From positions 1 through 61,512 of the forward strand of contig JAFABB010000015.1 of the NCBI GenBank assembly GCA_023426245.1: a stretch of 61,512 nt of DNA. Direction: 5' to 3'. Made by a program: the position numbers and the translations under genes. This stretch comes from Bacillota bacterium (GTDB lineage: Bacteria > Bacillota > UBA4882 > UBA8346). Each line of letters begins with the position of its first letter. Within the stretch, counting starts at the first letter, position 1. Positions 1 through 7,939 of the stretch are shown here, one piece after another. Under the pieces are notes generated by a model, which was not told the DNA's origin, ran no database searches, and saw nothing but the letters and a program-made list of their open reading frames with translations.

Positions 1-475
1 CAAATCCCTCTTCATTTCTTTCAATTTTATATTCATCCAAAACAGCCGCCTTAAAGTCATTGAACATTTGAATCGCTTCGGCAAGCAACTGTTCGAGTTC
101 TTCATCGTTTCGAAAGGCCGGACGGAACATATGCTTGTCCGAACCGGTATCCCATTTCACTAGGACTCCCAGGGGAGACCCCTCAATCAATTCTTGATCC
201 TTCCAAACACACCAAATTAAATCCACTTCTCCGTACTTCAATGAGATATTCAACTGAAATTTATAGTTTTGTTCTCTAAAAACTATTTTGAAAAAATTTT
301 CTTTCGTATCATGGGTTGCTTTGAAGCCTAATCCATCAATTATTTCTAGTACCCTCTTAATTTCATAATCTTCATATTGTTCATCGATTGCAACCTGGTA
401 TCTCTTTGAAAGTTGCATATACCTTTCCGTTGCGTTACTTTTTCTAAAAGCCGCCTGAACTTTTGGCTCCATCAT
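1..475 (-). CDS. Hypothetical protein, 3' end beyond window
   Basis: An open frame on the minus strand starts with ATG at 475 (a second ATG follows directly) and runs off the left edge without a stop, giving at least 158 residues. A clear AGGAGG lies about 9 bases upstream of the start (483-488). The N-terminus begins MMEPKVQAAFRKS. The product is soluble and rich in charged and aromatic residues, with no signal peptide or membrane segment. I do not recognise a family. It lies at the edge of a cluster of similarly sized soluble proteins, several from immunity-type families, so a related role is possible but unproven. Confidence 0.7.
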   Translation of the reverse strand, partial: MMEPKVQAAFRKSNATERYMQLSKRYQVAIDEQYEDYEIKRVLEIIDGLGFKATHDTKENFFKIVFREQNYKFQLNISLKYGEVDLIWCVWKDQELIEGSPLGVLVKWDTGSDKHMFRPAFRNDEELEQLLAEAIQMFNDFKAAVLDEYKIERNEEGF

Positions 476-725
476 AACTAAAACCTCCTAAGACCAGGTA
501 CCAATTACGCTTAAATGCTCAATCACTTCACAATCCCTTTCAATGCCTAAAAAAATTACTTTCAAGTCTATCTCTCGCCACCGAACCATGTTTTTTACCC
601 TTATCCTTGAGCAAATATAGATTTGATAGACGCTGCCGGGGCATCAAACCGTCCCCAAAATTTTTTGAACGGTCCCGGGCCCCAGCAATCTACCTCAAAA
701 TTCTTACACTTTCGGCAATATGTAA
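476..725. other. Intergenic region with short inverted repeat
   Basis: No supported gene in these 250 bases. Around 648-673 there is a short inverted repeat with arms ACCGT and ACGGT around an AT-rich centre, flanked by GC-rich blocks (CCGGGGC and GGGCCCC). It resembles REP-like remnants found beside REP-associated transposases in some Bacillota, but no transposase is present and only one copy is seen here. Low confidence. Confidence 0.3.
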
Positions 726-998
726 TTATTCCTGCTTAAACTTGCCATCCACGATCAACACCTTTTTATCGGTAGTGACGGTAATCTTCTCGCCAGTGGT
801 CAGGTTGGTTATGACATAGCCTTTTTTCAATTTGTCGGAATAGGTGGAACTTGAAGCCACATCCATTTCCGTTCGAGTATAGGAGTCGGGTTTAATTTCT
901 ACCCGGTACTTTTTGGAGTCCTTATTGACCAGATCGGTGGCAAAGGCTTGGACAGACAATACCAACAGGCATAATACCGCTACGATGATTTTTTTCAT
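726..998 (-). CDS. Small secreted protein of unknown function
   Basis: 90 residues. The N-terminus is a classical Sec signal peptide: MKK, then a hydrophobic stretch to about residue 18, ending in a QAFA cleavage context. The mature part, about 70 residues, is Lys/Thr-rich with alternating hydrophobic residues, consistent with a small beta domain. AAAGGAGC lies just upstream of the ATG. It stands alone, with no obvious operon partner. I do not recognise a family; export is well supported, function is unknown. Confidence 0.75.
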   Translation of the reverse strand: MKKIIVAVLCLLVLSVQAFATDLVNKDSKKYRVEIKPDSYTRTEMDVASSSTYSDKLKKGYVITNLTTGEKITVTTDKKVLIVDGKFKQE

Positions 999-1166
999 GT
1001 TAATTGCTCCTTTATTTTTTTGATATTTTTTCCCGGCCTCGGTTACCCTTCATTTGCTGTCTGGGTCCGGTTCGCGCCATTTATCAAGGCGCATGGTAAA
1101 GCCCCTACCGCTTACTTAGTCCTCCTGGATTTTCCTGACAATCGCCCCCTTTCAAAAGGCTACAGA

Positions 1167-1649
1167 TTATGCATAATTCCATTCTTTTTTCGCGGTAAAA
1201 TCACCCCACGGATTCTCCCCATTGTACGCCCCTACATATAGTATCCAGTCGTTCCTGATGATCCATTGCATGCCGTGTTCTTCTTCCCAGTCGCAATTTA
1301 ATTCCAAGTCAATTACCGGCGTATTTTCGTCTTTGGGCTTAGGAATACTTAAGCTATTGGGTTGGATAAGTTTGAGAACATCCCTAACGTTTTCGAACTT
1401 TTTCGGCTCTTCGCCAACCATATCGCAAGAATCTTTACAATACCGGATTGAAGCTTCACACAACCGGTCAATTACTTCATCGCTAAGGGAGTTTAAATAA
1501 GCGGCGCATTTTTCGATATAGCCCATTCCCGCGCCTTTCCAAGAATAAAGTGGAGTGTATTGATGAAAGAATTTACAATAAACCTCCCCTTCTTCACCAA
1601 ATTCAACTCTGTGCATATTCCGCACGAAAGAAACCACGCTCTCATCCAT
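1167..1649 (-). CDS. DUF6985-like immunity-type protein
   Basis: 160 residues, soluble, acidic. The last 45 residues, with HGMQWIIRND, VGAYNGENPWGDF and a terminal KEWNYA, look like the C-terminal core of the DUF6985 family. Members are often found in polymorphic-toxin immunity neighbourhoods; the assignment is from memory of the family pattern and was not searched. The N-terminal half is helical and Cys-rich. ATG at 1649 is preceded by GAGGTG. Nearby genes encode other immunity-type families (Imm22-like, DUF1963, DUF2262, DUF2314), which supports the same reading. Confidence 0.6.
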   Translation of the reverse strand: MDESVVSFVRNMHRVEFGEEGEVYCKFFHQYTPLYSWKGAGMGYIEKCAAYLNSLSDEVIDRLCEASIRYCKDSCDMVGEEPKKFENVRDVLKLIQPNSLSIPKPKDENTPVIDLELNCDWEEEHGMQWIIRNDWILYVGAYNGENPWGDFTAKKEWNYA

Positions 1650-1702
1650 TCCATTACACCTCGATTAACTTTTCCTTGCTGTAGTCATTATGAAATATTC
1701 AC

Positions 1703-2701
1703 TCATTGACCCCCATACCCGAGACGTTCCTGAACAATTTGGATCAAATCAGACCGCTTTTCCTTCCACATCATTTGTAACTTTTCCGAGTATCCGGTAA
1801 AAGCCCAAGGCGCATTGGAACCTATCCGTTCTATGGCTTCTTCGCCCATTAATCCATTTTGGGCCCTTAGTTCATGGACTTCCTGATCCTTGGTATAGAT
1901 AATCAACTCATAAGTTTTGCCTACCGGAAGAAAGTTGTACCGGTGTGAAGTTACTTTTTGATAAACCCACACAACATCCGATAACGCAATAAACTGAAGT
2001 TTAAGAAACCTTTTGTTAATAATCCAAGAATCGGTAACAAGCGGCGAAAACTTCTCAAACGCCGCTTCCGCTTTAATCATTTCATTATCAATATTATCAA
2101 TGATTGTCTCCGCCGAACCAAACTTGGACAGATATTTGCAACTTGGGTGAAGCGTTGGGTCGGAATTTCTTTTAAGCACTACTATGACATTCCTAATGAT
2201 GAGGGCCAGAAGAAGCACGAACAGCCAATAATCAGTATTTCTACGGGTTTGAAGTCTTCCTTCCTCAAGGAACACCGGATAAATCAACATCTTAGGATTT
2301 TGGCCCTCTCCACTCATTATGTTAAGAGCTTTGTTGAGCTTTTTTCGGTAATCATCCGAAAGATCTTTCAGTTCTCCACTGAATTCAAGGCTATCTTCAT
2401 CGAGTTTTCCCTTGATCATTAAAAAGCTATGACCCAATTCCAATAAATAAAAATCATGATTTTTGGAAATTCGATAGAGTTTTTGACCCTTCACTGTAAC
2501 ATAATATTTTCTAAGGGAATCCACAGTTTGAATCCGGTTCAATTGACGAACCGTGATTTCAAAAGGACCCTTTTGAAGATTGTATCGGTATTTTATTAAT
2601 TCGTTCCCCGATGTAACTGCCAGGCAAATCAGTATCGCAGTGATGATCAAAAGTCTACGATTATATTTTTGAATTTGTTTGAGAACAAAACCATCTCTCA
2701 T
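1703..2701 (-). CDS. Two-TM membrane protein with cytosolic C-terminal domain
   Basis: 332 residues. A first membrane segment lies at about 18-32 (LLIITAILICLAV) and a second at about 157-178 (YWLFVLLLALIIRNVIVVL), so the 120 residues between them are probably extracytoplasmic and the C-terminal 150 cytoplasmic. The C-terminal part alternates short strands (FLKLQFIALSDVVWVY, YELIIYTKD) and may be PH-like; it recalls the DUF6709 group, but I cannot confirm this. A GAGAGG lies upstream of ATG 2701. Function unknown. It is one of two adjacent membrane proteins in the island, both on the minus strand. Confidence 0.7.
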   Translation of the reverse strand: MRDGFVLKQIQKYNRRLLIITAILICLAVTSGNELIKYRYNLQKGPFEITVRQLNRIQTVDSLRKYYVTVKGQKLYRISKNHDFYLLELGHSFLMIKGKLDEDSLEFSGELKDLSDDYRKKLNKALNIMSGEGQNPKMLIYPVFLEEGRLQTRRNTDYWLFVLLLALIIRNVIVVLKRNSDPTLHPSCKYLSKFGSAETIIDNIDNEMIKAEAAFEKFSPLVTDSWIINKRFLKLQFIALSDVVWVYQKVTSHRYNFLPVGKTYELIIYTKDQEVHELRAQNGLMGEEAIERIGSNAPWAFTGYSEKLQMMWKEKRSDLIQIVQERLGYGGQ

Positions 2702-2828
2702 CCGACGCCATTCCTCTCAATCCCAATGAATCACACAAAAAAGATCATTTGAAACAGGAAAAACCTTTTTGACATTTGGCTCAACTAAAGCGACTGTTTG
2801 TACTAAAGGCTTTTCCAATGACTTTCGC

Positions 2829-3551
2829 TCACTGCTCCATATGTTTCTCTATAAAACTGAGCGCATATTGGTATACTTCCGCTTTTTTCTTAACAGAATT
2901 GGGCACGGGAGCCAAAATATACACATTGTGACCGGCGCTGACTTTTTGGGGAAGCTTATCGCTTGGTCCCACGATTGTCCGATTGGTGGTCAACTCAAGG
3001 GTTCGGAATGGAAATTTACCGTTATATAATTTTTTAAGAACCGGACCCTCACCGGAAGCTCCGACGGATTTGGCGATTTGATTCGCCAGCGCCGAACCGG
3101 AATAAAGATAGTTAACGTTTATCAAAGCAAAATAATTGGCTCCGGTGGTATCAAGGTAAATCGGGTTATAATTATCCTTATGTTCAGGAAGTGCGATTTT
3201 TAAATTTTTAATACTCCGGAACTCTTCCGAATTATCATCAGTGACACTGCCGTCCCATACAATTATTTTGTATGTGCCGGCCGGATAAGCCTGATACTTG
3301 GTCTCGCCCGGTTTCACGGAAAGGTCGTCCAAGTAACCGCTGTATTTCTGATCTTTCTTCAGACGGTGGAACGTGACGCTAACTTCTTTATCCCCCGAAT
3401 TATAAATGGCAAAAGATTGTTCCGGGCCGTTGGCCTTTTGGTCGATTGAGGAGATAATGACGCCAATTGCAATCACAGCCGCTAAAGCAATCACAACAAT
3501 CAGCCATAACCTGAACTTAAAATTGCGAATTTTCTTTGCAACGTTTTCCAT
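2829..3551 (-). CDS. Membrane-anchored protein with extracellular beta domain
   Basis: 240 residues. A short basic N-terminus is followed by one strong transmembrane helix (about 15-35, LWLIVVIALAAVIAIGVII), then an exported domain of about 200 residues. The exported part begins with a beta-sandwich-like stretch (FAIYNSGDKEVSVTF, KPGETKYQAYPAGTYKI) that resembles proteins presenting a small Ig-like fold, followed by a less regular segment. No catalytic motif is recognised. ATG 3551 has an AAGGATG upstream. It lies directly downstream of the FHA, Clp and kinase genes on the same strand, with a 57-base gap, so it could be co-transcribed with them. Confidence 0.7.
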   Translation of the reverse strand: MENVAKKIRNFKFRLWLIVVIALAAVIAIGVIISSIDQKANGPEQSFAIYNSGDKEVSVTFHRLKKDQKYSGYLDDLSVKPGETKYQAYPAGTYKIIVWDGSVTDDNSEEFRSIKNLKIALPEHKDNYNPIYLDTTGANYFALINVNYLYSGSALANQIAKSVGASGEGPVLKKLYNGKFPFRTLELTTNRTIVGPSDKLPQKVSAGHNVYILAPVPNSVKKKAEVYQYALSFIEKHMEQ

Positions 3552-3608
3552 CGTATTAGTACCATCCTTATGATTAAATTGTCATGCCATAAAAAATGAT
3601 TATTTCCC

Positions 3609-4040
3609 TCAAATCTCGCCTTTTCCAGTCCCGGTCTCTTCTGGCCGGGAAGATTCACCCCCTAACTGCGCATAGGCCACGGCGGCTGTCTCGCTTTCCC
3701 GTAAAGTCGGCGGTTCCAGGCGCAGACAGGTGCGGCCGACCCGGAAAACCTGGCCATAGGCAAGCGCAACCGGCTCACCGACCCTTCTTGCTTGCCGAAA
3801 CTCTCCCAAATAAGTCCCATTGGTGCTGTTCAAATCCTCTAACCGCCAGGCAGAGGTTTGGCTGTTCCATATGAGCCGGGCGTGTTTCCGGGACAGCTCC
3901 GGATCTTCCGGGAAATTAACCGTACAATCCGCCGCCCGTCCCAAAATTGCTTCAGCCACAGTTTCCCGCAGTTGAACCTGTAAAGTTTCACCATCCCCCA
4001 TACCACTGAGACGGCTTAGTTTAAGGGAGACCATCATCAT
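3609..4040 (-). CDS. FHA-domain phosphothreonine-binding protein
   Basis: 143 residues from ATG 4040, chosen over an upstream in-frame start because AGGAGGAAGA lies immediately before it and the extension would overlap the preceding gene. One forkhead-associated domain fills most of the protein: GR at 34-35, SRKH at 50-53 and NSTNG at 71-75 are the hallmark residues that bind phosphothreonine peptides. The last 35 residues are a low-complexity tail rich in Glu, Gly and Ser. It follows a DUF2314 gene, a Clp ATPase and a Ser/Thr kinase on the same strand. The likely role is to read threonines phosphorylated by that kinase, by analogy with other kinase/FHA pairs. Confidence 0.9.
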   Translation of the reverse strand: MMMVSLKLSRLSGMGDGETLQVQLRETVAEAILGRAADCTVNFPEDPELSRKHARLIWNSQTSAWRLEDLNSTNGTYLGEFRQARRVGEPVALAYGQVFRVGRTCLRLEPPTLRESETAAVAYAQLGGESSRPEETGTGKGEI

Positions 4041-4059
4041 TCTTCCTCCTTTAAAGTCC

Positions 4060-4506
4060 TTATTTTTTAATCCAAACAAAAGGCGGCTCATTACCGTACA
4101 TTTCCTTTTCCCGCTCACTAAACCGGGAATACATCACTTGAAAAGTATAGCCTCCGGTACCGGCGCCGTTAATCACATAAAGCCAATCCGAAACCCGTGA
4201 TGGTTCAATTTCAACCGTTTGTCCGGCTTTAACCGCATCCGTATACATTGGCTCACTTGCAATAATTCCGGATAAACGACTCCCGTTAACTTGTATATTA
4301 GAAAGAAACATATGCTCAACTTCAACTTCATTTTTTGTTGCAGGAAAAGCGTACTTGACAAGCGCGTCTTCAAAAACAGGTAGAATTCTCCTGCTTTCTT
4401 CTTCCATTGCCTTTAAAAATTGGGGGAAATTTGTCTGAGCCAGATGAATTGCTTCCAGCATTTCTTGGTCTTCGCCTGCAAACCAAGCAATCGTTTCTTT
4501 TTCCAT
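4060..4506 (-). CDS. DUF2314 domain protein
   Basis: 148 residues. The C-terminal part carries the DUF2314 pattern: VEHMFLSNI, then a GSRLSGIIASEP block, a VKAGQTVEIEPSRVSDWLYV block and a terminal YGNEPPFVWIKK. This family of unknown biochemical function occurs in bacterial small-protein arrays together with DUF1963 and related domains. The N-terminal 50 residues are helical and acidic. ATG 4506 follows GGAGG. It sits between the Clp-DUF1963 gene and the FHA gene on the same strand, 20 bases before the FHA start, so it probably belongs to the same operon. Confidence 0.8.
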   Translation of the reverse strand: MEKETIAWFAGEDQEMLEAIHLAQTNFPQFLKAMEEESRRILPVFEDALVKYAFPATKNEVEVEHMFLSNIQVNGSRLSGIIASEPMYTDAVKAGQTVEIEPSRVSDWLYVINGAGTGGYTFQVMYSRFSEREKEMYGNEPPFVWIKK

Positions 4507-4544
4507 ATTTATCCTCCAAATTTATATTTTTTATTGAGCACGTC

Positions 4545-4650
4545 TCAGGTGTTTTTAATATCAGCAAATTTGGGATTAAATTCGATCATCTGTTGCGGTT
4601 CATTCCCATACTTCTTTTCATATAATTCTCTGTGTCTTCCTATCTCAGCA
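4545..4650 (-). pseudogene. Possible gene-end remnant after the Clp stop
   Basis: In the gap between the Clp-DUF1963 stop and the DUF2314 start, a minus-strand frame without a usable start reads about 34 residues ending at TGA 4545-4547. Part of it reads HRELYEKKYGNEPQQM, which resembles a protein C-terminus; the KYGNEP piece recalls MYGNEP near the end of the neighbouring DUF2314 protein. It overlaps the last codons of the Clp gene in another frame. It may be the tail of a gene lost by recombination, or chance. Confidence 0.3.
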
Positions 4651-7600
4651 GCAATCCCAGTTGTATAAAACCTTGGTAAAATCCAACCGTTTTAAATCCG
4701 CGGCCTTGATAAAGAAATTGGCCACCCCGCAATCCCCCCACATGATATTAAGCTCGTCGTCGGTATCAATTTGGAGTAACAAAAGATCATAATCCGCATA
4801 ATCCGATTCCCGGGGATCGGATTGGGTAAAATAGGCATAACCGGCCATTTTATGCCCGGTGCTGGAATAATGGTCGTGATACCAATCCCAGGCCTGATCG
4901 TCGAAAAAATTATGGGGCGCGGCATTCAAAAATTTTTCAAACTGAAAATCATCGGTCCCGACGGGCGCATGCTTCACTTCAAACTGCAATCCGCCTTCCG
5001 CTCCGATGGGGAAATAATCATCATTCTCACTTAAGAAACTAAAATCGGTCATGATTTTGGAGTAATCCTTGATTACCTCCGGAAGGTAGATTACTCTAAA
5101 ATTCCCCTGGTCGGTCGGTTGATCAAAGTTGAGGCCGCAAACATCATCATTTGGCGAAATGTAGAATTGCAACATCCCTTGCCCGGGAAACACCCCAATA
5201 TCGGGCAGCTCTGTCAAATTGATTTGCGCGAGCAACTTCATCGGGTTTCCTTGCAAATCTTTCGGGTATTCACAACCTAGCGGCAAATAAGGATTTCCAC
5301 CGAATTTGCTTTCCCAGGCAAGTGTCTCTCCTCTACGGGTGGTAATCTTGATAAAAGGCTTGATTGACTTTTCAAATGGGTCCCGGTAATTTTCCAGCTC
5401 AGCGGACAGTTCTAATTTAAAACCATTATTCAATTCATCCGCCGCACCTTCTGCTTCCAGCTTATCGCTATCCGCTCCATTCCGGTGGCCTTCACCGGCA
5501 AAAGCGAGAGTTGCTTCATAATTTTCAAACTCCTCCTCGGTAAGGAAAACCATCCGGTTATCTTTGGCAACTGCCGTAAACGCCGTCGCCGTATTTTTTT
5601 CATTATAAATCACATCCACCAGGGGATGGATCAATACTTGCTCAATGGCGCGTTCCAGCGACCTGGCGCCCATCTTGGGGTCATACCCCAGGTCAAGGAT
5701 GAGTTCCTTGGCTGAATCGTGAACCGTCAAATCAATCTGCATCTGCTGCGCCGCGCCGAATTCGGCGATTCTTTCCTGTAAGACGATCCCCATGATCGCC
5801 TTGAAGTCGTCACGCTGCAACGGTGGAAATTCAATGACTTCGGTCAAGCGGTTGACCAGTTCGGGACGGAGGAACTCCAGCGCTTTTTTACGAGTATCCT
5901 CACTTTTACGAACCACAGCCCTCATATCCTGTGACATCCCACCGTCGGAAAGCTCAAAACCGATCCGTCCTCCGGCCAGCCCGTAATTGGAAGTCATGAT
6001 AAACAGGGCATTGGAACAGTCGACCTGGCGGCCCTGGTTATCGGCGAGACGTCCGTCATCGAAAATCGACAGGAAAAGATCGAGGATCTCCGGATGAGCT
6101 TTATCGATCTCATCCAACAACACCACACTATAAGGGCGTTTCCGTAAGGCTTCACAGAGCAAACCGCCTTGTTGGCTGCCGACATAGCCCTGGGGCGATC
6201 CAATTAAATTACTGATAGTATGGGATTCCTTATATTCATTCATGTCAAAACGCAATAACGCCTGAGGCGACTGAAAGAGAAAATTGGCCAGCTCCTTGGC
6301 CAGCTTGGTTTTACCGACACCGGTCGGCCCCAGGAAGAGGAAGACGCCGATGGGCCTGTGCGGAGCTTTCATGCCGGCCAAGGCCGACCGGATGGCCTGG
6401 CTTACCGCCGTCACTGCCTGTCGTTGTCCAATGACCCTGACATTCAGGACATCCTCCATTTGCGCATAACGCTGCTTTTCATCACTGGTCATCCGGGAGA
6501 CTGGAATCCCGGTCCACTCCGACACCACATTGGCAATATCCTCGGCAGTTACCAAGTTATCGCTTTTGACGATATCCTTGGCACAGGCCAGATCGATGAC
6601 ATCAATGGATTTATCCGGTTGGTTGCGATCCCGGATATACTGATCCGTTAATTTCAGGGCCGTTATCAAAACATCGGGCGCCAGGGTTAAATTGTAACCG
6701 GCCTTGGCCTGTTTCTCCAGAATCCGTTCGGCTGCTTTTTCCAGAATCGTCAAGTTCACTTCAGCAGTAAGTTCCCGGATTAACACCGGGGAGAACCGCC
6801 GCTCCAGGGCGGGATCGCGCCGGATATAGCGGAAATATTCGTGCTGGGTGGTAGCTCCGATACATGAAAAATCGCCATGGGCCAACGCCGGTTTGAACAT
6901 CTGGGCCGCGTCCAAGGCGGAATGCATGCTTTCTCCCGCCCCAACCAGGGTATGAATCTCATCGATAAACAAGATCACTTCCGGGGCTTCGCTGGCTTCC
7001 TTAATAATCTGCTTGACCCGCCGCTCAAACTGGCCCCGCAATTCGGTATCGGCGGTCAACTCGCCCATATCGATTTGGACGATTCGTTTGCCCTTCATAA
7101 TTTCGGGCACTCTTCCTTCAGCAATCCGCCAGGCTAATCCTTCCACAATGGCGGTTTTGCCGACTCCCGGCTCTCCCAATAGTAAGGGATTGGCCTTTTG
7201 AGTCCGGGCCAGTATGGTAATGAGCTGTTCCAATTCCGCTTCGCGGCTGATCACCTCTGCCAGTTTCCCGAGCCGCGCCAGCCGGTTCAAGTCCCGGCCA
7301 TACTTGTCCAAAGTAGGAGTGGCAATAGTAGAGGGAACCTGTAACGGGGTGATGGCGGGACCCGCTTGGATACCCGACTCATGAGAATTCGGTTGAAATG
7401 GATTCAAAGGAAACGCCGCCGTGGTCAGCCTGGTTCCATCCGCATCGCCAGATTGAGCAAGACATGTCTCCTGAGCGGCCCCTGAAGATAACCGGCCGAC
7501 CCAAACCCCGCAGTCCACTCCCAATGTCCGTAAATATCTGACGGCGATATTTTCCCCCTCAATAAGCAACGCCCCCAATAAATGCCGTTCAAGAATAAAC

Positions 7601-7908
7601 TTACCGAGACCGGCTTGCTCCTCTGCCATCCGCAAAATCTTAGTTAATCTAGGTGTGCAAGGCGGAAATCCGGGTAATGCCTCTTTTCCTCTTCCCACTT
7701 CCCGGCGCATCTCTTCACGGGCCTGAGCCGGATCGACTCCGGCCGCTGCCAATATCCCGACGGTTGCTCCGTCCGAAATGCGCGTTAGGGCAATCCATAA
7801 ATGTTCCACCCCAAGATACGGATGTTGCAAGGCGCGCGCCTCACCGGCGGCCGATTCCAGCAATTGATTGCAAAGGGATCTAATTCTTTGAATCTCAATA
7901 CTCTCCAT
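4645..7908 (-). CDS. Clp (HSP100) unfoldase fused to a DUF1963/YwqG domain
   Basis: 1087 residues from ATG 7908, preceded by GGAGG at 7917-7921; an in-frame TTG five codons upstream lies inside that site. Order: two Clp-N helical repeats (about 10-140), a Thr/Pro-rich linker (145-200), AAA1 with Walker A GEPGVGKT (245-252) and Walker B DE (316-317), no ClpB-type middle domain, and AAA2 with Walker A GPTGVGKT (527-534), Walker B DE (599-600) and a sensor-2 GARSLERAI. An IGF tripeptide at 649-651 sits where ClpA/ClpC carry their ClpP-binding loop, so it may feed ClpP. Residues about 848-1087 form a complete DUF1963 (YwqG) domain, with GGNPYLPLG and GYAYFTQSDPR. I know of no standard Clp with this tail. 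Its 5' neighbour is the kinase, and its 3' neighbours are DUF2314 and FHA genes. Confidence 0.92.
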   Translation of the reverse strand: MESIEIQRIRSLCNQLLESAAGEARALQHPYLGVEHLWIALTRISDGATVGILAAAGVDPAQAREEMRREVGRGKEALPGFPPCTPRLTKILRMAEEQAGLGKFILERHLLGALLIEGENIAVRYLRTLGVDCGVWVGRLSSGAAQETCLAQSGDADGTRLTTAAFPLNPFQPNSHESGIQAGPAITPLQVPSTIATPTLDKYGRDLNRLARLGKLAEVISREAELEQLITILARTQKANPLLLGEPGVGKTAIVEGLAWRIAEGRVPEIMKGKRIVQIDMGELTADTELRGQFERRVKQIIKEASEAPEVILFIDEIHTLVGAGESMHSALDAAQMFKPALAHGDFSCIGATTQHEYFRYIRRDPALERRFSPVLIRELTAEVNLTILEKAAERILEKQAKAGYNLTLAPDVLITALKLTDQYIRDRNQPDKSIDVIDLACAKDIVKSDNLVTAEDIANVVSEWTGIPVSRMTSDEKQRYAQMEDVLNVRVIGQRQAVTAVSQAIRSALAGMKAPHRPIGVFLFLGPTGVGKTKLAKELANFLFQSPQALLRFDMNEYKESHTISNLIGSPQGYVGSQQGGLLCEALRKRPYSVVLLDEIDKAHPEILDLFLSIFDDGRLADNQGRQVDCSNALFIMTSNYGLAGGRIGFELSDGGMSQDMRAVVRKSEDTRKKALEFLRPELVNRLTEVIEFPPLQRDDFKAIMGIVLQERIAEFGAAQQMQIDLTVHDSAKELILDLGYDPKMGARSLERAIEQVLIHPLVDVIYNEKNTATAFTAVAKDNRMVFLTEEEFENYEATLAFAGEGHRNGADSDKLEAEGAADELNNGFKLELSAELENYRDPFEKSIKPFIKITTRRGETLAWESKFGGNPYLPLGCEYPKDLQGNPMKLLAQINLTELPDIGVFPGQGMLQFYISPNDDVCGLNFDQPTDQGNFRVIYLPEVIKDYSKIMTDFSFLSENDDYFPIGAEGGLQFEVKHAPVGTDDFQFEKFLNAAPHNFFDDQAWDWYHDHYSSTGHKMAGYAYFTQSDPRESDYADYDLLLLQIDTDDELNIMWGDCGVANFFIKAADLKRLDFTKVLYNWDCC

Positions 7909-7939
7909 TTTAGCTTCCTCCAAACGGTCTTGCGCCGTA

